A stretch of 48,718 bases of DNA from an uncultured Akkermansia sp. (lineage in GTDB: Bacteria > Verrucomicrobiota > Verrucomicrobiia > Verrucomicrobiales > Akkermansiaceae): the NCBI GenBank assembly GCA_949296365.1, contig CASFPZ010000015.1:1-48718 (forward strand). Direction: 5' to 3'. Shown here in pieces: positions 9,520-16,779 of this stretch. The position numbers and the translations under genes are program-made. Position 1 is the stretch's first letter, and each line of letters begins with the position of its first letter. The notes below the pieces were generated by a model. The model had not been told where the DNA came from, did no database searches, and was given only the letters and a program-made list of their open reading frames with translations.

Positions 9520-9609
9520 TGGCGGACAGGGTGGGATTCGAACCCACGGTACGGTTACCCGTACGCCGGTTTTCAAGACCGGAGCCATAAACCACTCGAC
9601 CACCTGTCC
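9520..9609 (-). tRNA. tRNA-Ser (anticodon UGA)
   Basis: Read on the minus strand: acceptor GGACAGG/CCTGTCC, anticodon loop CTTGAAA between CCGGT and ACCGG, a long variable arm (GTACGGGTAACCGTAC) and T arm GTGGG-TTCGAAT-CCCAC. The CCA end is encoded. This is a class II tRNA reading UCA. Confidence 0.97.
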
Positions 9610-9624
9610 GTTAAGGCGAGAATT

Positions 9625-9653
9625 ATTATGGATGATGCCTTAGCAAAAAGCAA
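9625..9653 (-). promoter_or_regulatory. Promoter of tRNA-Ser
   Basis: On the minus strand, TTGCTT at 9653-9648, a 17-bp spacer and CATAAT at 9630-9625. The tRNA starts 16 bp downstream. Confidence 0.65.
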
Positions 9654-9768
9654 GGAAAGTCAAATGTCATGACGAACTTCCCAAAGTCTGTTGAAACTTG
9701 TCACAAAATGAACAGCAGAGGGCTAAAGGCTCTCTCCCGATGCCCCTTTGTTGTTGTTTACGATGGTT

Positions 9769-10989
9769 TTACTGCATTGTGGCTCGGCGAGGACCAGAGG
9801 ATTGGAAAAGAGCTAGTGCATCGCCAAGGAGGAAAAGAGATCCGGCAATCAGGATGCGAAGATTGTCATCTTGGGCGGAGCGAAAGGCTTCGTCTAAAGA
9901 ATGGTGCAGGATGACTGGTTCGTTGGAGATCTCTTGGATCATAGATTGGGTAACAGAGACCTCCTGGATTCGAGGTGAAGAGCAGGGTGGTAAATGCCAG
10001 ATTTTGACGATAGGGGAAAGAAACTTCAGAATGCCACAGATATCTTTATCGGCTGAGGCAGCAAAGATGATTGAGGCTTGTTCGTCCCCAAAACGTTCTC
10101 TCCAAGTTTCAACAAGGGCCTTAGCTCCATGGGGATTGTGAGCTCCATCGAGGATGATGCGTGCTTGATGGAGCTCTTGGAATCTTCCGGGCCACGAGAC
10201 TGAGGCAAGCGCGGATTCGAGTAATGCTGGCTCTGGTAAGAGACCGATGGTTTGCATGACAAGTATTGCCAGGGCGGCGTTCCTTTGTTGGAAACTCCCC
10301 GGCAGCGACAGCGGTGGAACTTGGTCGGTGTGTACCACTACGCTCAGTGGGGCGTTCTGCTCTGCTGCTCGCCGCTCAATGACCTGCATGCAAATGGAGG
10401 GCTGCTGTGCAGATACAACGGGCTTGCCTGCAGCGATTATACCGGCCTTTTCGGCTGCTATGAGATCTAGCGTATTGCCTAGATATTGCTGGTGATCTAG
10501 ACTGATTGGCGTGAGAACGGCAATGTCTTTGGGTACGGCATTGGTGGCGTCCAGTCGCCCGCCTAACCCGGTTTCCAGAACGATGAAGTTGACGCCTGTG
10601 CGCTGGAAGCAACGGAGCGCTGCGGCTAACGTTAATTCAAAAAAAGTTGGATGAGGCTCCCAGTTTTCCACAAGTTGCTGGAGTTCCTGAAGTGATTCCA
10701 AGAGCAGGCTGGCCTCCACCATTTGGCCATTGATCCGGATCCGTTCTCGAAAGTTGACAAGATGTGGCGATGTGAACAACCCTGTTGTGAATCCCTGAAC
10801 TCGGGCTATCGCCTCGATCATTGCACTGGTAGAGCCTTTACCATTCGTCCCGGCAACGTGGACGACTCTGACCTGTCTGGATGGATATATTCTTAATTCT
10901 GCCAAAAGCCTCTCCACCCCAGAGAGCCCTAGCTTAATGCCGAACAATTGTGTCGAATACAACCAATCCAACGCGGCTTTCAAATCCAT
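9769..10989 (-). CDS. folC: Folylpolyglutamate synthase/dihydrofolate synthase
   Basis: This cytoplasmic ATP-dependent ligase adds glutamate to folates and, in many bacteria, to dihydropteroate. The 406 residues match the usual length of FolC (about 420). It shows the P-loop VAGTNGKGST at residues about 45-54, the folate-loop segment LFTSPHLVNFRERI, ETGLGGRLDATNAV, TPISLDHQQYLG and the C-terminal LDGAHNPHGA motif typical of the Mur ligase superfamily. The ATG at 10989 gives the standard N-terminus (LDWLYSTQLFGIKLGL). It stands between the tRNA-Ser gene and the integrase and appears intact. Confidence 0.95.
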   Translation of the reverse strand: MDLKAALDWLYSTQLFGIKLGLSGVERLLAELRIYPSRQVRVVHVAGTNGKGSTSAMIEAIARVQGFTTGLFTSPHLVNFRERIRINGQMVEASLLLESLQELQQLVENWEPHPTFFELTLAAALRCFQRTGVNFIVLETGLGGRLDATNAVPKDIAVLTPISLDHQQYLGNTLDLIAAEKAGIIAAGKPVVSAQQPSICMQVIERRAAEQNAPLSVVVHTDQVPPLSLPGSFQQRNAALAILVMQTIGLLPEPALLESALASVSWPGRFQELHQARIILDGAHNPHGAKALVETWRERFGDEQASIIFAASADKDICGILKFLSPIVKIWHLPPCSSPRIQEVSVTQSMIQEISNEPVILHHSLDEAFRSAQDDNLRILIAGSLFLLGDALALFQSSGPRRATMQ

Positions 10990-11353
10990 GGCAAAAAATT
11001 ACCCCCAAATCTTGCTATGAGCAATCGTTGGAACCGACATTATGCTTAAGACGAAGATTTGATGTCTGTCTGAATGCCTAAGATCGATTAAAGAAGATCT
11101 TCTCTGTACCGGGGGAAATGATCATCACAACGGTTGAAACCTATTCCCGCCGAATTCATCAAACTGTTTCAAGAACAAAAATCTGCCATCCCCTTATGGG
11201 TCAACCGGGAGAAATGCTCGTGGAACTTAATGCTCGCTCGCTTGTTCCCTATGGACTGGATAAACGACGAGTTGTCTGACTATTCTTCCGAAATCCGTAA
11301 AGAAACTGGTTCTCTCTGGTAAGTTGGTCCCTCGTTTCGGATTACTGGGCTGA
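10990..11353. other. Gene-poor stretch between folC and the integrase
   Basis: No recognised gene. The best candidate is a 53-codon frame on the plus strand at 11118-11279 (ATG after GGGGGAA, product starting MIITTVETYSRR and ending LDKRRVV). It resembles no family I know. A second, overlapping frame at 11134-11322 is equally unsupported. Confidence 0.3.
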
Positions 11354-12427
11354 TCACTGATAAAATGGCGTGGGCGATCCCCAGAAGATGGACGCTACTT
11401 GCGCTGATAGCCCGCTCAAGTTCAGATACCTCGTTTGGAGTAGGTCAGGACGACTGTGCCCCATTTCGAGTTGCAACTCAGACAAATCCCGAAAATGTTT
11501 GATGTGGTAACTGGCGAAGGTATGCCTCAGTACATCCTGGATCCAGGGCCGAGCCTCGATTCCCCAACCTGCCTGGTGGCGAACATGACGCCATTTGGCT
11601 TTCCAGTTCTTTGGACATATGGGTTGGCCTGGCTGTGGTGGACACTCAACCTGGAGAAGGCTGGTCTCTTGGAGCCAACGCTTGAGTACGGGGCGAATGG
11701 ATACTTGTCGGGCTCCTCCGGTCTTGGTGTGGCGTGAGGGTAGGTTGATGACGTTGTCCTCTAGGTCAATCATGTCCCAAGTGAGGCGGACGATCTCTGC
11801 TGGGCGTATCCCAGCGTACAACATGAACCCTAATGCTGCGCAACAGGCGCCTGTGTGATGACGACTGGCTGAAATCTTTAACTCCTCAATTTCCTGGAGC
11901 GATAAAACCCTGATTTCTTTCTCCCGAGGTGGCGATATGTCCAAAACTCGGCTGCTGGCCGGATTGTCTGTACGCCACCCGCGTTTGCAGGCTACAGAAA
12001 AAACGCCACTCATGATTAATCGGGCTTTGTAACGCTGGCGGTCTGTGTGAAATGATTGATGGATCCACCGCTGACATTCCTCAGGTTGTATCGTCCGTAC
12101 AGAACGCTTGGACAAACCCTCGCAACGCTTCATGAGCCGATGGCAAAAATATTTGATCTCGGCAACGGTTCGGGGGCGCCGGTGTCTTTTGGTTCTTAAT
12201 GCCGCCTCAACTGCTGCCTCAAAAGTAACGGTCCGTGTCTGGCGCTCGTACGCTCGCTTCCCTGACTCGATGCACTTCTCTGCTCGAATAATTTTTTCCC
12301 CATGCCCTGGCAGGCGCCGAAATAGTTGCTGGATGAGTAAGGCGGCATCTAATAGCGAAATCCCGCATCGCTCGATGATGGTACGCGCGGCCTGATCTTC
12401 TGCTGTTTGTGTTTCTCTCGAAATCAT
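11354..12427 (-). CDS. Tyrosine-type site-specific recombinase/integrase
   Basis: A 357-residue recombinase that breaks and rejoins DNA through a tyrosine nucleophile. Residues about 75-170 are a SAM-like core-binding domain, and the rest is the catalytic domain. Visible catalytic elements are the box I arginine in AGIRPAEIVRLTW, the lysine in HTKTGG, LRHTFASY, the GHS histidine, and the tyrosine in LLQTRYLNLS. In box II the position three before the arginine is Asp (DVLRHT) rather than the common His. It reads away from the dynamin-like genes, and its start codon lies 29 bp from a perfect 18-bp inverted repeat, as expected for a recombinase that acts on adjacent sites. It may be a local inversion enzyme or an old integrase. 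Confidence 0.9.
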   Translation of the reverse strand: MISRETQTAEDQAARTIIERCGISLLDAALLIQQLFRRLPGHGEKIIRAEKCIESGKRAYERQTRTVTFEAAVEAALRTKRHRRPRTVAEIKYFCHRLMKRCEGLSKRSVRTIQPEECQRWIHQSFHTDRQRYKARLIMSGVFSVACKRGWRTDNPASSRVLDISPPREKEIRVLSLQEIEELKISASRHHTGACCAALGFMLYAGIRPAEIVRLTWDMIDLEDNVINLPSRHTKTGGARQVSIRPVLKRWLQETSLLQVECPPQPGQPICPKNWKAKWRHVRHQAGWGIEARPWIQDVLRHTFASYHIKHFRDLSELQLEMGHSRPDLLQTRYLNLSGLSAQVASIFWGSPTPFYQ

Positions 12428-12455
12428 ACTCTTCTATGACAATCCTCGATTGCCG

Positions 12456-12638
12456 CGGATTTGTTATCCGTAGTCAATCTCAAAAAAAACAAAAACAAAA
12501 CTGATCCTGTCAATGAGTTGCATCTTGTCGAGGAATGCACGGGGACAACGATGATTGCGTTTGAGGTTAGGGAAGCTATAACCTGAAACCTGCTGTTTTC
12601 GACCTCATTTTGTCATCATCCTACGGATAACAAATCCG
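12456..12638. repeat. Segment bounded by a perfect 18-bp inverted repeat: candidate invertible element
   Basis: CGGATTTGTTATCCGTAG at 12456-12473 is exactly reverse-complementary to 12621-12638, enclosing 147 bp. Each arm is itself a short dyad, CGGAT-N5-ATCCG. This is the layout of a tyrosine recombinase crossover site, two binding half-sites around an asymmetric centre. The segment fills most of the space between the divergent recombinase and dynamin-like genes. Inversion would flip the promoter-like sequence inside. The alternative is a pair of operators for a dimeric regulator. Confidence 0.7.
12555..12582 (+). promoter_or_regulatory. Promoter-like sequence inside the inverted-repeat segment, pointing to the dynamin-like genes
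   Basis: TTGCGT at 12555-12560, a 16-bp spacer and TATAAC at 12577-12582 on the plus strand. In this orientation it would transcribe the two dynamin-like genes. On the opposite strand a TTGACA (12513-12508) points to the recombinase but lacks a good -10 box. Confidence 0.45.
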
Positions 12639-12763
12639 ATAATACATGAGACATGCTTTTATGGCTCTCCCAAAACATTATTTCCGATATCAAAAAATCA
12701 CGTTTCCTATTGAGGATTTCTGCTGAGATATGCCTTTTGTAAAAAATTGAAACATTTGCATGA

Positions 12764-14218
12764 ATGGTTATGGACAAGATGGAAGAGAGTATCTTGCAAG
12801 AAATTGATGAGTGGGCTAAACAACTGGGATGCCCTGAAATCCAAAAGGACTTGGTGGGGCAATTAAACATGTTGGAGAGTCGTCGCATCCGTGTGGCTGT
12901 CGCTGGCGCCATAAACACGGGCAAATCATCTCTAATCAATGCTCTCGTGGGGGCTGATCTGGAGGTGTCTATATTAGCGAGTAAAAAAACGACTCGATTG
13001 GTTTTTGAATTAGATGGTCGTAAGGACGATGATACGGTCCTTTTAGAATCTAAATGGATGAAAGATCATAATCTTGAAATATGGGAACTTTCATCTGATG
13101 AATTGCCTCTGCATCCTTCAGAATTTGATTGGACAAAACATTTCGGTCGTTTTGACGTGTGTATTTATTTGCTCAATACGATGGCTCCTTGGTCACGTGT
13201 AGATGATTCGAATGTTAAAATGTGCGATCAATTATCTATCCCGACTTTGGTTGTAATGGCGTACGCTGATAGGGTTGACGAAAGAGAATTCCCGGAAATA
13301 GAACAATATGTGGCGCAATGTTCCCGAAAATATAAACTGGCTCATCTCTTACAACATGTTCAGCAACTACCTGTCGAACAGTTAGGTCTTTGTGTCCAAG
13401 GCGATCTCTTGAAGATGATTGAAAAAGACAATTTCTCCGAAAACCGGAAGGCTGCGAAAGAAATAAAAACGAAAGTATTCATGAGTCATGCATTAGATTC
13501 AATGATAATGACATGTAAAGAAAAACAACACCAACTTGTCTCCCAAAAGGATGAAATCAATCGGTCTCTTCAACAACAAAGAGAATCTATAGAAAAAGTC
13601 CGTAGAAATTGGGATGATTTCTGCTTGGAACTGAGAAAAGATAAAAGAAAAATTGTACAGGAAATTTCTCAATATAAAGATGAAATGATAACAGAATTGA
13701 ATTCAAAGAATGAAATCTCTCTTTTATTAAATTTTCGAAAATTAGATGAGGATAATCAAAATAAAATTAAATATTGTATCGATTTGGTAAGAAATGATGT
13801 AAACAAAATTGGAGAAAAAATTGATCCTATTTATAAACAAGCTAAGGTTGATTATGATAAAAAACAGATGAATTTTGATAAGGAATTGGTGGAATTGAAT
13901 GAAGACCATCTTGGATGGCTTCAATGGGTCGGGCGGTTGCTCAAGCGTTCTGTAAAAGAATTTCGAAACCCTCTTAAATTAAATAAACAACAGATCAAGG
14001 AGAAGATCGAAGAAAAATGGCAACAAGGGGAAGATCGTATGTTGGCTGTCTATGATTCAATCATTGATTCTGTCTATTCAGATCGGAAAAAATGGATACG
14101 GCAACGTGATGAGGATTTTAAAAATGAATTGCACAAGAATCAAGTTCGATGGGAACGTGGTAATACGCAATTAGAACAAGATATTGCTCGCATCAGTCAA
14201 CTTAAAACTAAAATTTAA
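12764..14218 (+). CDS. Dynamin-like GTPase, first of a tandem pair (degenerate G motifs)
   Basis: This 484-residue protein begins with a short helix and a P-loop, GAINTGKSSLINAL, at residues 48-61, typical of dynamin-like and Era-like GTPases. The next motifs are poor: no DxxG (G3) is visible before CIYLLNTMAPWS, and the G4 position reads AYADRVD instead of [NT]KxD. Residues about 240-470 are highly charged coiled coil (EKQHQLVSQKDEINRSLQQQ and similar). No membrane segment is visible. Coding is AT-rich, increasingly so toward the 3' end. Seventeen bases separate it from the second GTPase, so they form an operon. Paired dynamin-like proteins often work as heteromers on membranes. A role in membrane repair or phage defence is inference only. 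Confidence 0.8.
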   Translation: MVMDKMEESILQEIDEWAKQLGCPEIQKDLVGQLNMLESRRIRVAVAGAINTGKSSLINALVGADLEVSILASKKTTRLVFELDGRKDDDTVLLESKWMKDHNLEIWELSSDELPLHPSEFDWTKHFGRFDVCIYLLNTMAPWSRVDDSNVKMCDQLSIPTLVVMAYADRVDEREFPEIEQYVAQCSRKYKLAHLLQHVQQLPVEQLGLCVQGDLLKMIEKDNFSENRKAAKEIKTKVFMSHALDSMIMTCKEKQHQLVSQKDEINRSLQQQRESIEKVRRNWDDFCLELRKDKRKIVQEISQYKDEMITELNSKNEISLLLNFRKLDEDNQNKIKYCIDLVRNDVNKIGEKIDPIYKQAKVDYDKKQMNFDKELVELNEDHLGWLQWVGRLLKRSVKEFRNPLKLNKQQIKEKIEEKWQQGEDRMLAVYDSIIDSVYSDRKKWIRQRDEDFKNELHKNQVRWERGNTQLEQDIARISQLKTKI

Positions 14219-14235
14219 TGCCTCTTTAAATAAAC

Positions 14236-16188
14236 ATGATGAAAATAGAACAGTATAACGAGAAAAAGGACGAGTTTGTAAAATTACTCAAAGATCAAAT
14301 AGACCTGTTGAAACGGGTTAAGGGATGGGATTGTAATGAATTAGAAAACAAATTAAAAAAACTACAATCAGAGACAGAATTTAATGTTTTAGTGGTCGGC
14401 CGTTTTTCTAGCGGAAAATCAACCTTTTTAAATGCTATTTTAGGAGAGGACATTTTACCTCACTTCCAATGGGAAACAACTGCAATTATAACTGAGATTA
14501 GTTATAGTAAGGAAGAAAAAATAATATTATATCCTAAAGACGGGGAACCGTTTAATATTAAAAAAGAAGAGTTGGAAAAGTATATTTGTATTGATGAAAA
14601 GAATGACAATAAAGAATACAATAAATTAGTTATTAAATTCCCGTTTGATAAAAAATGGAAGGGATGCATGTTTGTTGATTCTCCTGGATGTGATGGGGTT
14701 TCTGGATCGGAGCAAGTAACAAAGGACTATCTGACGCAGGCAGATTTGATTATTTATTGCATGCCAGCTACTCAAGCATATGATATCCACGATAAAGAGC
14801 GAATTAAGGACCTTAAAAAATGTAAAAAAGATGTAATTCCTGTTATAACAAAGTTTGGTATTGTGCAAAAAGAGGATGCTGAGAGAGGACGTCATGATGC
14901 AGAGAAGCTGAAAGAAAAATTATCAAAAGAGTTGAAGGAAGTTAGTGACTTTGGTGTTTTTTTTGTGGATTCATTTGATGCCTTGTCGGCGAAAGAGAAA
15001 AATAATGAAAATGCATTGAAGAAGAGTGGATTTGTGGAAATGGAAGACAAGGTAAGCAAAGTGCTTTTTTTGTATAAACATAAATTTCCTTCTATGCTTT
15101 CTGATCTAATAGATCAGAATAAAACATTTCAGAATCGTCTTGAAAGTGATATTAAGAATGCTCCTAAAAAGAGAGGTGATCGTAAAAAAAAATTAGAAAA
15201 AGCATATGAATCGTTAAGAGAAAAAACTGCTAAGAAAGATGAGATAATTACTCATATCGAGGATGACTTGACTGATTATCGTTTCCAACTAGATTGTTTT
15301 TCTACAATCAAAAATTTTATTGCTAGAATGAGACAAGATGATATATCCATATGGGTTGAAGAAGGTGGGAGTATGAGGAAAGAGGAATTTGGTCTATCGG
15401 AGGATAAATATAAAAAATATGCCAATGGAATAATGACATATGTAAGAGATAAAGTTTCAGCTGAATTGGTTCAATGGATTCGAGAAGAATTGCTGATAAA
15501 AAATGTTAATAAGAAAATTATTGAAACATTAAATCAATATAAGAATGATTTTGAGGGTTTTTTTGAAGAAATGAAAGAAGTTAACAAAAATATTACATAT
15601 TCTGGGATCAATATTTCTGATCAATTTGATAAGGGATTTCTAAATGAATTAAATATAACCTCATTGGTTCTTGGGAATATTGCTATAAATAGTGGATTGC
15701 TTGGAATTGCAGTGGCGTTCGATCTAATGTTTTCACTTGGAATAATAACCCTTATAATCACAACTGTTATGGGGGTGCTGGGTTCTTGGTGGTTTACTGA
15801 AGGATATATTGAGAAAAAAAGAATAAAATTTAATAGGGAAATAGCGAAAGAAATACAAAAAAACATTGCAAAAAGTGAAGAAAAAATTCAAGAATCCGTC
15901 TGGAAAATTGTAGGGGAATCTATTAATAAGGTCCTTGAACAGATTGAAGAAAAAATGGGAAAACCGCTTAAAGAATTGAAACAATTTATTAATAATGAGG
16001 AATTTGCACTTCATTCTAGCGAAAAGGAATTCAAAAACCGTATTAAACTGTATTGTGAAATGATGAAAAAGAATGATAAAATCAATAAAGGTCTTAACTC
16101 AATTGAAATATGGGTTCAGAACGAAAATGAATCTATAAAAAGGGGAAGTCTGATCAATCAGGTTCTCCAGCTGATTGGTTTGAGGTAG
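14236..16188 (+). CDS. Dynamin-like GTPase with membrane segment, second of a tandem pair
   Basis: A 650-residue dynamin-family protein. G1 is GRFSSGKSTFLNAILG at 55-70, the G2 threonines are in WETTAIITE, G3 is VDSPGCDG at 147-154, and the G4 position reads ITKFGIV with Gly where Asp is expected. Residues about 290-460 are helical and charged. Two hydrophobic stretches near 475-525 (LVLGNIAINSGLLGIAVAF and LGIITLIITTVMGVLGSWW) would insert into or across the membrane, followed by another helical region. Base composition is much more AT-rich than the flanking folC and GH89 genes, suggesting transfer. It is transcribed with the first GTPase (17-bp gap). Start is the first of two adjacent ATGs. 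Confidence 0.85.
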   Translation: MMKIEQYNEKKDEFVKLLKDQIDLLKRVKGWDCNELENKLKKLQSETEFNVLVVGRFSSGKSTFLNAILGEDILPHFQWETTAIITEISYSKEEKIILYPKDGEPFNIKKEELEKYICIDEKNDNKEYNKLVIKFPFDKKWKGCMFVDSPGCDGVSGSEQVTKDYLTQADLIIYCMPATQAYDIHDKERIKDLKKCKKDVIPVITKFGIVQKEDAERGRHDAEKLKEKLSKELKEVSDFGVFFVDSFDALSAKEKNNENALKKSGFVEMEDKVSKVLFLYKHKFPSMLSDLIDQNKTFQNRLESDIKNAPKKRGDRKKKLEKAYESLREKTAKKDEIITHIEDDLTDYRFQLDCFSTIKNFIARMRQDDISIWVEEGGSMRKEEFGLSEDKYKKYANGIMTYVRDKVSAELVQWIREELLIKNVNKKIIETLNQYKNDFEGFFEEMKEVNKNITYSGINISDQFDKGFLNELNITSLVLGNIAINSGLLGIAVAFDLMFSLGIITLIITTVMGVLGSWWFTEGYIEKKRIKFNREIAKEIQKNIAKSEEKIQESVWKIVGESINKVLEQIEEKMGKPLKELKQFINNEEFALHSSEKEFKNRIKLYCEMMKKNDKINKGLNSIEIWVQNENESIKRGSLINQVLQLIGLR

Positions 16189-16289
16189 GAATTCCTATAA
16201 ATTAATTAAAAATAAATTTTACATTCTCTGACTAGAAGAAGGGAAAATGAAGAAGACTTTGTCAGGCCTGAGAAAGCCGTTGGTGGCTA

Positions 16290-16430
16290 TATCCCTGTAT
16301 GTAGACTTCGATTTGTTTCCACAGAGTTAGAGCGGGGGATTCCAAAAAGAGGAACGTAAAAGCGGGCCACCGCCCGCCCAATCCGATCCTGCTGCTCAAG
16401 GTTCTGTTCGTTCAACGTCGTTACAATTGA
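16290..16430 (+). pseudogene. Decayed IS5-family transposase N-terminal remnant
   Basis: Translating pieces of the plus strand gives FQKEERKSG in one frame and, after a shift, AGHRPPNPILLLKVLFVQRRYN followed directly by TGA. This is the conserved N-terminal GRPP...LLKxLxLQxxYNLSD region of IS5-type transposases. The frame is broken at least once and no C-terminal part is present. Confidence 0.5.
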
Positions 16431-16464
16431 ACCGATGAGAAGAAGGAGGCTTAAATAAAAGCGT

Positions 16465-16735
16465 TAGTGTCTTAAGCAAAAAATGGGTGGATTTTAGGGT
16501 GGCCTCTCCTCGACTTCATTAAGCATTTTACCTACTCTTTTCCCTGCTTTTCGTTGCATCTGTTGGCGTAGTACGTCAACATGATTCGGACCATCGTGAC
16601 CAATCCGAAGAAACTAGAAGTACTTCTGTAACACGATGCGCTTGCTGGTTGATAATAAGAGTCGTCCAGTCTTGTATCTTGGTGGCATTGGCTTTCTTCT
16701 CGTAGAAATACCTCAAGAGATTACTCAAAAAAAAT
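16465..16735 (-). pseudogene. Decayed IS4-family transposase C-terminal remnant
   Basis: On the minus strand, broken frames give LLRYFYEKKANATKIQDWTT, then after a shift FGLVTMVRIMLTYYAN, a TAG stop and KSRRGH. This aligns with the C-terminal end of the IS4-type transposase at 48.4-48.7 kb (SGLATMVRLMLMYYVN...KSRKAH), with the TAG replacing a tryptophan. The sequence TTAGTGTCTTAAG at about 16465 resembles the other copy's end (TTAGCGTCCGGTAA at about 48259). It is an old insertion bordering the dynamin module. Confidence 0.75.
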
Positions 16736-16779
16736 CTTGAACGACCACCATAGAATTAGCGAAAGAAGGAACGCCGTAT

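Noticed and set aside
8936..9609. tRNA-Leu or tRNA-Ser as attachment site for the integrase at 11.4 kb
   Set aside because: folC, an ordinary housekeeping gene, lies between, and no duplicated tRNA 3' end was found downstream.
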